A stretch of DNA of 14,453 nt from Davidsoniella eucalypti (GCA_004009845.1 RMBW01000293.1:1-14453), one strand, 5' to 3'. Shown: positions 7,030-14,453, counted from the stretch's first letter. A program made the numbers and translations. Notes: generated by a model not told the origin, from the sequence alone.

Positions 7030-7049
7030 TAATGTCATGCTATTGTAAT
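7030..7049. repeat. AT-rich dispersed repeat, copy 2, left fragment with target duplication
   Basis: The 20 bases TAATGTCATGCTATTGTAAT are identical to 3411-3430. The last five, GTAAT (7045-7049), are the left target-site duplication of element 2. Confidence 0.9.
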
Positions 7050-7227
7050 TGACACGAACTAGGTGAGGCAGTGGCAAGCAATCTAGTAGAAAGGACTTCG
7101 ATTGATACCGATGAAGGAGAAAGGCTAATATCTGTTGGAATACGGCGGGAATAGGTCCCTATTTATAGCCGTTTATCTGACTAGGTAAATACCTAGACAA
7201 ATACCAACTGGGCCTTAGCCCGTGACA
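7050..7227 (-). mobile_element. 3' LTR of element 2
   Basis: On the minus strand it starts TGTCACGGGC and ends TTCGTGTCA. A TATA box CTATAAATAG lies at 7159-7168, and a 16-bp palindrome CTAGGTATTTACCTAG at 7181-7196. It is identical to the other LTR apart from small indels. Confidence 0.95.
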
Positions 7228-7245
7228 TTAGCCCCCTCCCCCCTC
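7228..7245 (-). promoter_or_regulatory. polypurine tract of element 2
   Basis: On the minus strand GAGGGGGGAGGGGGC followed by TAA abuts the TGTCAC start of the 3' LTR. This is the expected RNase-H-resistant primer for plus-strand DNA synthesis. Confidence 0.85.
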
Positions 7246-7399
7246 GGCAGACTAACTAATTCTAACTGATAAAATCTATAATACATGCTGACAAATTAAG
7301 TTTGTCTTAAAAAAATGGCGCAGGGAGTGCTGCGGAAAAAATAAGGAGTATCGTAAATACGGTAAACTCCGAGTGGCGGTAGCGCCGATTGAATGTTAC
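7246..7399 (-). other. 3' untranslated region of element 2
   Basis: About 150 bp between the pol stop (7400-7402) and the polypurine tract. No ORF or strong motif is seen. Confidence 0.6.
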
Positions 7400-10300
7400 T
7401 TAGTGAGTGGTACCGTGCCAGTACGAAAATAATGAGTCTGATGATTCCTCCCCCCCTTGATGTTGCATGTGGGTGGGTGGCTGTGGGGATGCGGCTTGGT
7501 CCGATGGGACTGTGCTAACTTGCTCAATAATGGCTGAGGACGCGGTGACTAGGGAGCGATCCAGGAAGATGCGCCAAGCGAGGGTACTTTCGACGTGTTC
7601 TACTGGTTCCCAAGTGGGGTCCTGGTAACCTGACCACTTAACTAGTGCCTGTTCGTGGCCGCGGTACTTACGCTGGCGGACGATTTCCTCAACTCGGAAT
7701 TCCCCTTCAGCTAGAGACTCGTCGCCGTATGCTTCGTCTCTCGTAACGGCTTCGGGTTCATCGTCTTGGAGCACTTGAGAAGGTAGGGGGTTGTTGAAGG
7801 CGTGACGGACCTTGTTTACGTGAAAGACTGGGTGGACCAAGCCGGGGACGTCCAGTCGGACTGCATGGGAACCTACGAGGCCTGTGACCGTGTAGCGGCG
7901 TGCCAGCCAATCTAATTTCTTAGATGGTCTCAAGGATGAGAGATTTTCCGTTTTCAGGAAGACTTTGTCTCCAATCTTGAATTGCGAGGCTGGCTGGCGA
8001 CGGCGGTTGGCTGCGGTTTCCTGGTAGTCCTGTGCGGAGGCTATGGCTACTTGCGCGAATCCCGATGCATTGCTGATTTTGTCTAGGAATGCTTGTGCGT
8101 CGTGGACGGGGGATCGTGTGGAGGCTGGGTCAGTGGATGGTGATGGTTCCACTATGGACATGTTGTAGCCGTGGGTAGCGAAGAAGGGCGCTAGGCCTGT
8201 GCTGGAAACCGTGCGGTTGTTGAGTGCAATTTGGGCTTGGGGTAGTAATTCGGCCCAGTCGTCCTGTGCGAAGGAGCAGAAAATGCGAAGGAAGGTCTCA
8301 ACTTCTTGGTTACTTCGCTCTTGGGCGCCATCCGTTTGTGGATGGAAGGCTGTGGAAAGGCGTCGTGTGATGCTGAAGCGCCTGCAGACTTCGCCCCAAA
8401 ATAATGAAGAGAACTGTGGTCCACGGTCTGATACAATGGCCGTGGGAAAACCGTGGTGGACGAAGACATGGGTAATGAGGGCTCGGGCCGTTGCTTCGGC
8501 CGAGGTGTCTGACATGGGGACGAGGATTTGGGACTTGGATAGTCTATCGGTGATCCCGAGAATAAAGAGGTGGCCCTTGGATGGAGGTAGGGGGCCAATA
8601 AAGTCCATGGCCAGCTCGGACCAGTGGCGTGATGGGATTGGAAGGGGCTTGAGGAGACCGCGCTTCTGTTCTCGCCAATACTTGCTCTTTCCGCAAGTGG
8701 TGCAATTGGAGACGAATTGCCGGACATCGTTGGTGAGTCCTGGCCAAGTATATTCGCGCGCGACTAGGTCCCTGGTAATTTCGCGACCAGGGTGTCCTGA
8801 CAAGTGGGAGTCATGGACAGTCTGGATCAGTTTGGTGCGTAAGGGTTCAAAACGGGGGATCCATAGTCTGTTGCGCCAACGAAGGAGGCCTAAGTCATCC
8901 ACGGAGCACTCGCTGATTTGCCATTGCAGGCCCCATGCTGAGGGAAAAGACCTAGCTGCTTCTTGGACAAGGGAGCGGGCTAGCCACCATCGGTTGTTGG
9001 AGGCCAGGGCTTGAGTCCAGAGGGCTGTGAGGTCGGGGTCTGCAAACGGGGAAGGTAGTGCGACCTGCGTGGCGACCTCGTCTGAGGCTGCGTCCAGGTC
9101 TGGAACGTTGGACCAGACTGCGTTGATTACGACCAGGTTGTCTCCTGAGTCGGCAGGGGCGAGGAGTTGGTGTACTCTACTTAGCAGCCTGTCGTCGTTG
9201 GCATCCTTGGGCATGTCTTGGTCTCTGCGGGAAAGGGCATCGGGCACAACTTGGTCTGTGCCCGGGCGGTGCTTGAGTTCAAAGCTAAAATCCGATAACT
9301 CGTAGCCCCAGCGGCGTTGGCGCTCTGCTAGGGTTCTTTTGGTCCTAAAGAACTCGAGGTTACGGTGGTCCGTGAATACAGTGAAATGGACTCCTAGGAG
9401 AAAGTGTCTCCATTGGCGGATCGCCCAATAAATCGCCAACATTTCCTTGTCGTGGATAGGATAGTTGGACTCAGCAGGGGTGAGTTTCCTAGACAGGAAG
9501 GCGATTGGGTGAAGGAGGCCGTCAGTGCCGCGCTGAGTGAGTTCAGCGCCGAGGGCATAGCCAGAGGAGTCCGCTGAGAGAATAGTTTCTCTATCAGGTT
9601 CGAAGGGGACCAGGAGGGGGGGAGCGACGAAGGCATCCTTGATCTTGCGGAATGAGTCGTCGCAAGCGTCAGTCCAAATGAAGGGTGTATCCTTCTTGGT
9701 TAAGTTGGTTAGGGGAGCCAGGGTTTCGGAGATGCGAGGGACAAAGTCCCTGTAAAAGTTGACAAAGCCTGTGAAGCGGCGTAACTCTGTCAGAGTGTAG
9801 GGACGTTCCCAGTTGCGAATGGCTTCGGACTTGTCCGGGTCTGCACGGATGCCTAGGCCTGGGCCCACCAGGAATCCGAGGAACTTAATTTCCTTGGCTG
9901 CGAATTGGCATTTCCTGATGTCGAGCTGGAGGTCTGCTTTGTCCAGGGCGGATATAATTTCCAGGACTAGTTTGCGGTGGTCTTCAAGGGACCCGCTGGA
10001 ATAGATGCAGACGTCGTCGATATAGGCGTCACAGTTGATACCATGCCATTTGTCCAGTACTACGTTGATGCGGCGTTGGAAGGCAGCTGGGGCGTTGGTA
10101 AGCCCGAAGGGGACGACATTCCACTGGAAGGCACCCAGTGGGGTGCGAAAGGCTGTTAAGTGTTCAGAGCCTGGGGCAATTCGGATGCGGTGGAAGGCCG
10201 AGATAACGTCTACCTTGGAAACCCATTCAGAACCTGTGATGCGACGCAGAGTTTCTCCCATGAGAGGCAGGGGGTACTTGTCCTTGATTGATGCGTTGTT

Positions 10301-11143
10301 AACTCCACGGTAGTCTACGCAGAAGCGTACTCCGCCTCCTGGTTTATTGACGAAGAGGACGGAGGAACCGTGTTCCGAGTCAGAGGGGCTAATGAACTGG
10401 GTGCCTTTGAGGCCTTCCAGGGTCTTTTGGAGGACGAGGAGTTCCGGGCGTGTGAGGGGGTAGAGCGACTGGGTAGGGATTTTGGCGCCTGGTTTGAGCC
10501 TGATTTCCAAGTCTACTCCTGGCCTGTGCGGGGGTAGTGTCTCGGCTAGTTTAGGGTCGAAAGCCGAGGCTACTGGCTCTAACCAGTCGGGTAAATGCGG
10601 ACGTGATTTGTCCTTATGGGCGAGAGCGATCTGGATGTTCTCCAGCGAAGCTCTATAAATACTCACGTTGCCCTCCTCGCTGCAGAGTTTATAAAATTCC
10701 TCTGCGTTTAGCTCTTCAGCAGGTGCGATAATCACCTCTTGTTTCCGAGGCCGGAGCCTTACATCGTTGTTTACCAACCATCTCTGGCCTAGGATGATGT
10801 CCTCAGTTTGGCCAGGAACCACGTAGGCCCAAATGGTTTCTTGGTGGCCGTTGATGGTGAGGGAGAAGGCGGCGATGGTGTCGATGTGCGGGGGGTTGTC
10901 CTGTGTAGTGACTTGGACAATCTCTCGTTCGGAGATGGTGTGGGTGAGGATGGCGTGAGGGAGGAGACGCGGGGGAACGACGGCGACAGTGAGGCAGCCA
11001 CTATCCACGAGGGCCTTAGTCGAGTAGTCACCTAAACTTACGTCTAAATAATTACCCGAGGCACTCATTTCTAATCTGACTATTCTATCTCCAATTGATT
11101 CCCCCTTGTCGGGGAGCGGTTTCCCCCGACTATCTAAAAATCC
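7400..11143 (-). CDS. pol: Pol polyprotein of chromovirus element 2 (PR-RT-RH-IN-chromodomain)
   Basis: The open frame continues without a break from the slippery site; the first Met is at 11068 and gives 1,222 residues. Numbered from that Met: protease VDSG (Asp22) and ILGQRWL (93-98); RT with FCVDYRGVN, KVDVISAF (Asp287) and YIDD (349-352, a variant of the usual YVDD/YLDD); RNase H with Asp500, Glu542, Asp567 and Asp610. Integrase follows, with zinc ligands His752, His759, Cys789 and Cys792, and a D,D-35-E triad at Asp822, Asp881 and Glu917. Next come the integrase C-terminal module and a chromodomain at about 1122-1172 (RVEEIVRQRKYRGHEQALVKW, GYQDPTWEP) with likely cage Trp residues 1145 and 1153. 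All catalytic positions are present, so the enzyme could be functional. Chromodomains in this clade steer integration to heterochromatin marked by methylated histone H3, fitting its place in a repeat cluster. Confidence 0.97.
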   Translation of the reverse strand, partial: GFLDSRGKPLPDKGESIGDRIVRLEMSASGNYLDVSLGDYSTKALVDSGCLTVAVVPPRLLPHAILTHTISEREIVQVTTQDNPPHIDTIAAFSLTINGHQETIWAYVVPGQTEDIILGQRWLVNNDVRLRPRKQEVIIAPAEELNAEEFYKLCSEEGNVSIYRASLENIQIALAHKDKSRPHLPDWLEPVASAFDPKLAETLPPHRPGVDLEIRLKPGAKIPTQSLYPLTRPELLVLQKTLEGLKGTQFISPSDSEHGSSVLFVNKPGGGVRFCVDYRGVNNASIKDKYPLPLMGETLRRITGSEWVSKVDVISAFHRIRIAPGSEHLTAFRTPLGAFQWNVVPFGLTNAPAAFQRRINVVLDKWHGINCDAYIDDVCIYSSGSLEDHRKLVLEIISALDKADLQLDIRKCQFAAKEIKFLGFLVGPGLGIRADPDKSEAIRNWERPYTLTELRRFTGFVNFYRDFVPRISETLAPLTNLTKKDTPFIWTDACDDSFRKIKDAFVAPPLLVPFEPDRETILSADSSGYALGAELTQRGTDGLLHPIAFLSRKLTPAESNYPIHDKEMLAIYWAIRQWRHFLLGVHFTVFTDHRNLEFFRTKRTLAERQRRWGYELSDFSFELKHRPGTDQVVPDALSRRDQDMPKDANDDRLLSRVHQLLAPADSGDNLVVINAVWSNVPDLDAASDEVATQVALPSPFADPDLTALWTQALASNNRWWLARSLVQEAARSFPSAWGLQWQISECSVDDLGLLRWRNRLWIPRFEPLRTKLIQTVHDSHLSGHPGREITRDLVAREYTWPGLTNDVRQFVSNCTTCGKSKYWREQKRGLLKPLPIPSRHWSELAMDFIGPLPPSKGHLFILGITDRLSKSQILVPMSDTSAEATARALITHVFVHHGFPTAIVSDRGPQFSSLFWGEVCRRFSITRRLSTAFHPQTDGAQERSNQEVETFLRIFCSFAQDDWAELLPQAQIALNNRTVSSTGLAPFFATHGYNMSIVEPSPSTDPASTRSPVHDAQAFLDKISNASGFAQVAIASAQDYQETAANRRRQPASQFKIGDKVFLKTENLSSLRPSKKLDWLARRYTVTGLVGSHAVRLDVPGLVHPVFHVNKVRHAFNNPLPSQVLQDDEPEAVTRDEAYGDESLAEGEFRVEEIVRQRKYRGHEQALVKWSGYQDPTWEPVEHVESTLAWRIFLDRSLVTASSAIIEQVSTVPSDQAASPQPPTHMQHQGGEESSDSLFSYWHGTTH
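11108..11143 (-). promoter_or_regulatory. programmed -1 ribosomal frameshift signal, element 2 gag/pol
   Basis: On the minus strand gag ends CCG GAT TTT TAG. The phased heptamer G GAT TTT (11137-11143) allows tRNA-Asp and tRNA-Phe to re-pair on GGA TTT one base back. It resembles the GGAUUUA site used between pro and pol in a mammalian betaretrovirus. The gag stop follows at once (11134-11136). After a 6-nt spacer a perfect GC-rich 7-bp hairpin GTCGGGG/CCCCGAC (11124-11130 with 11108-11114, loop of 9) begins. The -1 frame is open from here through pol. Confidence 0.82.
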
Positions 11144-12199
11144 GGCTCATTGCTGACTGAAGGGGCGGTGCTAGAGGATTGCGGTTGCGAGGTACTTAGA
11201 CATTCATTGATCATTGAGCGAACATCCTCTAGGGAGATGGATGGCTTAGTGGCCGCGGCGTTGGCGCGGATGGCACCCCTGGCGTTGCGTGAGTTACGGC
11301 ATTCTGCGGTGCTGTGGCCTGGTCTCTTGCATTTGGAGCAGAAGTTAGGGGAGCTTGGGCAGAACCTCGGGAATGTCCCTTTAGGTTGCAGGAGGAGCAG
11401 GGGGGAGCGTCTGAGCACTTGAACGAGGAGTGCGTGGTCTGTTGACAAAAGAGGCAGGGCTTGAAAGTGGTTGCGCTGCTGTTCACGGGGGGCGCCTGAG
11501 AGGGCTGCATAGGGGTAGGCTGGCGCCAGTTGGAGGAGGTGGCGCGGCGAGCCTTGTTGGTTTCCTTGACTCTGGCGACAGGACGCATTGTTGCTATCAT
11601 AGTGTCGAAGGGTCTGATGTGGAAGAGCGTGGCAAGGTGATCCTGCATGTCTGGGTGCAGGCCTTCTTGGAGGATGGACAGTAGTGTGTTATGGTCTGTA
11701 ATTTGGGCTTTGTCGCGGAGGGCGCATAGGCGGTTGGTGAATGTTTCGAAAGGCTCGCTAGGTCCCTGCTTTATTTTCATCAGTAGGCGGTTGGCCGTTC
11801 TGGCGCGGTCTGGGTCGTCATAGCGTGAGTCTAGGTACGCGATAAATAGCTGGAAGCCGGTAGGGGACGCTAAGTGCTGAAGGTACTTGGGGCGGACTTG
11901 GTCCCTGATCTCGGGAGAGAGTGAGTTCATGGTGTAAGCTAGTTGGTCCCTAGGCGAGTGAAACCTCTGGAAGTCGACGAGGAATTTCTCGTTGAGCTCG
12001 TGCTTCCATGTGGTGTAGTCGAACGATCCGTCGAATTTGCGCACAGCGTCTAGGACGTCCTTACGGCGAGAGATGGAGTCTTCGCGGTTGGGGAGAATGG
12101 TAATGCCGCCAGCTAGGGCGTTGATGTGGGCGTCGTAGAGGTGCGTGTGTTTGAGCGGAGGTAGGAGCGTACGGGGGTAGGGCGCTTAGTTTGAGCCAT
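11134..12199 (-). CDS. gag: Gag of element 2 with two apparent single-base lesions
   Basis: The most credible start is the ATG at 12197-12199 (MAQTKRPTP). The capsid-domain frame (LYDAHINALAGG, then VRKFDGSFDYTTWKHELNEK, FQLFIAYLDSRYDDPDRA and SEPFETFTNRLCALRDKAQ) is one base off this start; the break lies at the G5 run 12173-12177 on plus. A second break lies at 11372-11373, in the codons of the second zinc knuckle. Three knuckles are visible: CLFCQQTTHSSFKC; CSSCNLKGH, interrupted after the His; and CSKCKRPGHSTAEC. Element 1 has only one. The last frame ends at TAG 11134-11136, next to the slippery site. Either the element is freshly mutated and depends on helper Gag, or the two breaks are homopolymer-type sequencing errors. 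About 355 residues if continuous. Confidence 0.88.
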
Positions 12200-12211
12200 G
12201 AGTTCTAGGTT

Positions 12212-12637
12212 TCAGCGAGAGCCGCTAGTTCTTCTTCTCGTCGTATAATTCATCCTTGACAACCGGTGGCTGGACAGTTGGAGGTTTTTGTGATGAGAAT
12301 AGGTGAGTCTGGGCAATGTGAGGAGCTCATAGAGCTTGTCCAGTTGGCCGAGTTCAGGGGCGTTCTCCTTGAGTAGGTTTTGGAGGGCGATCAACTGAAT
12401 TTCCGCGATGTTTAGGTTCTCGTGGAATTGAAGGCCCAGCGCCTTTCTTGAGGTGATCCAGTCCACCGGGTCCCTGGAGCTGCTTGGAGTTTGCCTTGGT
12501 AGACCTGTGTTGAGATAGTCGAGTGTACGTGTTGCCTCGGTGGAGTAGACCTTGGCGCGTGGCGTCCCGCAATCGAGTGCGCAGGGAGCGGGCCTAGGCT
12601 GGGGGCCTATCTCTGGCTGGTGGAGGAAGGAGTCCAT
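12212..12637 (-). CDS. extra ORF upstream of gag in element 2 (ORF0), unknown function
   Basis: 141 codons from ATG 12635-12637 to TGA 12212-12214, just before gag and in the same frame as the gag ATG, 12 nt away. The middle (residues ~60-110) has regular hydrophobic spacing (NIAEIQLIALQNLLKENA, then LDKLYELL), suggesting a helix or coiled coil. Near 12310-12330 a one-base shift would enter another frame reading SSQKPPTVQPPVVKDELYDE and stopping at 12225-12227. That tail looks more protein-like than the Ser/Arg-rich tail of the plain frame, so a third indel may be present. I recognise no family. It could be a separate accessory protein or a displaced N-terminal part of Gag. Confidence 0.5.
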   Translation of the reverse strand: MDSFLHQPEIGPQPRPAPCALDCGTPRAKVYSTEATRTLDYLNTGLPRQTPSSSRDPVDWITSRKALGLQFHENLNIAEIQLIALQNLLKENAPELGQLDKLYELLTLPRLTYSHHKNLQLSSHRLSRMNYTTRRRTSGSR

Positions 12638-12727
12638 GTTGTCATCGATGGTCCGAGCCAAACCCTAGTATGTGGGGGTTGGTCAGGCGCGGACTGTGAG
12701 GATCTGTGCGCTTCGGGTGACCGGATC

Positions 12728-13094
12728 CTAGTGGGCATGGGTGCAATGTGGCCAATGATGCCAGATGCGAAGGTCATGCAGTGAAGTGGCTGTGGAAGTG
12801 CGAAGCGTGGGACAAGATAAAGGACCAGCAGGGAAGGGGCCAAGTAGTTTGGCTAGGCGGGGACGCTCGGAGCGCTTGAAGAGGGAGAGGTAGCACCAGC
12901 CGGAGCGAGTCCACAGCGTTTCTGCGAGTGAAAGGGGTGGGACGTGCTTGGCTTTGAAGGCCTGGATGAGGCGTAGCGTAGAGTCCGCTAGGAAGATAAA
13001 GATGATAGGGCCTAAAAGAAAGGCTAGTGAATCGGTGAGGCCGAAAAGAGCCGAGGGCAATCTCCCAGACATGGAGAAGGATAGTGTGCATCAT
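12728..13094 (-). CDS. possible first leader ORF of element 2, with a hydrophobic segment
   Basis: The first ATGs after the predicted mRNA start are a tandem ATGATG at 13089-13094 (context CACC). They open a 106-codon frame (MMHTILLHV; ends at 12774). Two bases out of phase, an ATG at 13070-13072 opens a 114-codon frame to 12728 with a membrane-like stretch SLAFLLGPIIFIFLA, then a basic segment (FKRSERPRLAKLL). The two may belong to one protein split by an indel. No CAT occurs on plus between 13096 and about 13397, so the preceding leader is free of ATG. No family resemblance; the composition is compatible with chance. Confidence 0.3.
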
Positions 13095-13139
13095 GGTGCA
13101 GAAATTGGATAAGTGCGGAAGAAACGTCGCGTTAATTTA

Positions 13140-13265
13140 TGGATAAAGTGTCAAGTGAGGTGAGGACGCTGCACTGAAAATTGATAAAAGGTTGAGTGAG
13201 GTATGGACGCTGCACTAGATAGTAAAGATAAAAAGGGTCAAGTGAGGTATGGACGCTGCACTGGA
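13140..13265 (-). repeat. three tandem repeats in the 5' leader of element 2
   Basis: The block TCAAGTGAGGTATGGACGC (or close variants) followed by TGCACT occurs three times. GGACGCTGCACT starts at 13164, 13205 and 13251, giving 41- and 46-bp spacing. The repeats sit just inside the primer-binding site, ahead of any ATG. They could be binding sites for a packaging, translational or chromatin factor; the role is unknown. Confidence 0.85.
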
Positions 13266-13294
13266 TAGTAAAGTAATAAGTAAAAGCTGTAGAT

Positions 13295-13305
13295 CGTATT
13301 CAAAA
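13295..13305 (-). promoter_or_regulatory. candidate self-priming primer-binding site of element 2
   Basis: The minus-strand 11-mer TTTTGAATACG directly abuts the 5' LTR. It pairs at 10 of 11 positions with CGTATTCCAAA inside that LTR (13387-13397), which lies 22-23 nt downstream of the TATA box, where the mRNA would start. Tf1 and related chromoviruses prime from the first 11 nt of their own mRNA. No TGG-type tRNA site is present here. Confidence 0.6.
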
Positions 13306-13479
13306 TGACACGAACTAGGTGAGGCAGTGGCAAGCAATCTAGTAGAAAGGACTTCGATTGATACGATGAAGGAAAGCTAATATCTGTTTGGAATACGGCG
13401 GGAATAGGTCCTATTTATAGCCGTTTATCTGACTAGGTAAATACCTAGACAAATACCAACTGGGCCTTAGCCCGTGACA
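13306..13479 (-). mobile_element. 5' LTR and promoter of element 2
   Basis: 174 bp, TG...CA on both strands. The TATA box CTATAAATAG lies at 13411-13420 on plus, pointing toward gag-pol, with the predicted mRNA start near 13397. The palindrome CTAGGTAAATACCTAG lies at 13433-13448. Compared with the 3' LTR it differs by five indel events and no substitution. Confidence 0.95.
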
Positions 13480-14453
13480 GTAATGTATAAGTACCTAATT
13501 GTTGATAATTTGAACTGCTGCCATGTTAGTCTTGTGTTCTTCTTACAACTAAAGAACCTAACTGAAATACATATCAAGTTAGTGTCTGTCGCTATTGTGG
13601 TATAATTCCAGTAATATCCATTAAATCGACTTGTTATATTATCTTGTTTGGCTAACTATCCTTTTCAAATTTGTATCCTTCTATATTGTACCTAGATACT
13701 TGCTTTATATTGTAGAACTCCCAAAATATTTAGTATTCTACGAGAATTTCTGCATGCAATCAACTTGATTTTTATTTAAATCTTTTAGGTTATATTTTAA
13801 ATCTTTTTTTTTAAAAATTCAGTAATCTTACGGAGCTATAGAGCTATAAACATGTTATTTATAGACCTTATTTCTAATCTGTCGACACTAATTCAACCCT
13901 GTAGCGTTTCTTTTTTTTTTTTTTAATTCATTTATCTTATGGAGCTATAGAGCTATGAAGATTGTAGCGTTTCTTAAAACCTACTATGTCCTTTTCTGGA
14001 ATGCTTGCAGCCTGTTTAATTTTTGTTTCAGCCTATTTCTACCTTCTAACATTACCTGAAGCCTTAAAAATTACTTACACTCTTACAAACTCAAACTATC
14101 CACCTTTGCCTCACTTACGATATTGTCTATATTATATCTATCATTATACAAATGATACCAAGCAGTTGTCCCTTACTCCTGAAAATAGTCTATTTCATAT
14201 CACATACTCTTTTCGTTACCTTGATCAAAAATCCCTTTAGATATTTTATGTTGTTCTATTGCCTTTTTTATTTCTAGAATTGACAAGAAACACTGGCAAG
14301 TATGCTTATCTTTACAGTATAGTTTAATTAGTTCCAAAAGACCGCATGATAGCCGCAAAAACAACTTCAATTTTCAACATCTTCATAGCTCTATAGCTCC
14401 ATATTTAAAAATAAATAAAAAAATTGAAAGACCTTCAATTTTAATAGATAACA
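13480..14453. repeat. AT-rich dispersed repeat, copy 2, right part
   Basis: It begins with the right target duplication GTAAT (13480-13484) and continues GTATAAGTACCTAA, matching 3432 onward. It runs to the window edge, equivalent to about 4368 in copy 1. It carries the same poly-A retroposon insertions (about 13805-13850, 13911-13962 and 14380-14425) and about 50 bp more than copy 1 near 14014-14063. Confidence 0.9.
13986..14240 (+). CDS. hypothetical small ORF inside repeat copy 2
   Basis: 84 codons from an ATG. The first ~25 residues (MSFSGMLAACLIFVSAYFYL) are hydrophobic and signal-peptide-like, followed by a Tyr/Thr-rich region containing LRYCLYY. In copy 1 the equivalent region lacks the ~50 bp coding for the hydrophobic start and has several frame-changing indels. 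A TTTCTAG acceptor-like site lies near 14276, but no good 5' splice site is seen. There is no recognised family. The AT-rich context and unreliable indels make chance likely. Confidence 0.2.
   Translation: MSFSGMLAACLIFVSAYFYLLTLPEALKITYTLTNSNYPPLPHLRYCLYYIYHYTNDTKQLSLTPENSLFHITYSFRYLDQKSL

Larger units (their letters stand above)
7050..13479 (-). mobile_element. complete Ty3/gypsy chromovirus retrotransposon (element 2)
   Basis: A 6,430-bp element bounded by 178-bp and 174-bp LTRs and flanked by the 5-bp duplication GTAAT (7045-7049 and 13480-13484). Order on the minus strand: LTR, self-priming PBS, tandem repeats, leader ORF(s), gag, -1 frameshift signal, pol (protease, RT, RNase H, integrase, chromodomain), polypurine tract, LTR. 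The LTRs show five small indels and no substitutions. Copy 1 of the AT-rich repeat provides the empty-site sequence. Confidence 0.96.

Noticed and set aside
8199..9014. 271-codon frame on the plus strand opposite integrase
   Set aside because: It lies antisense to intact, motif-rich pol and shows no family resemblance.
13140..13265. CRISPR-like array
   Set aside because: Only three imperfect repeats with related spacers, inside a eukaryotic retrotransposon leader.

Overview
The window looks like repeat-rich, gene-poor nuclear DNA of a filamentous fungus, most likely an ascomycete. It holds two Ty3/gypsy retrotransposons, a fragment of a Tad-type LINE, a candidate solo LTR, short poly-A retroposons and AT-rich spacers. 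No ordinary host gene is convincing. The large repeats show no obvious C-to-T/G-to-A decay, which would fit a fungus lacking repeat-induced point mutation, such as a powdery mildew. That species guess is only an inference.

Layout: 1-3410 is the 5' half of a Ty3/gypsy element on the minus strand ('element 1'). It comprises a probable 5' LTR with a 110-bp tandem duplication, a pyrimidine-rich leader, an intact gag, a -1 frameshift signal, and a pol that has one frameshift and stops just after the RT catalytic motif. 3411-4368 is copy 1 of an AT-rich repeat, and 4369-5740 is AT-rich spacer with short poly-A retroposons and a candidate solo LTR. 5741-6549 is a 3'-truncated LINE (ORF1 plus the first codons of ORF2). 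6550-7029 has nothing recognisable. 7050-13479 is a complete 6.43-kb chromovirus ('element 2', minus strand) with near-identical LTRs, a 5-bp target duplication (GTAAT), an intact pol ending in a chromodomain, a gag with two apparent single-base lesions, and an unusually long 5' leader carrying tandem repeats and one or two extra ORFs. 13480-14453 resumes the AT-rich repeat (copy 2). Element 2 is therefore nested in copy 2, and copy 1 in the same window serves as its empty site.

How the parts work together: in both Ty3 elements gag ends with a slippery heptamer followed at once by the gag stop codon, a short spacer and a perfect hairpin. This is the classical architecture for a programmed -1 shift into pol. 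Element 2 appears to use an 11-nt primer-binding site complementary to its own predicted mRNA 5' end (Tf1-type self-priming) and has a clear polypurine tract.

Caution: the two LTRs of element 2 differ only by small indels, and the frame breaks in gag and pol lie at or next to homopolymers. Some apparent lesions may therefore be sequencing errors, and element 2 may be young and intact.
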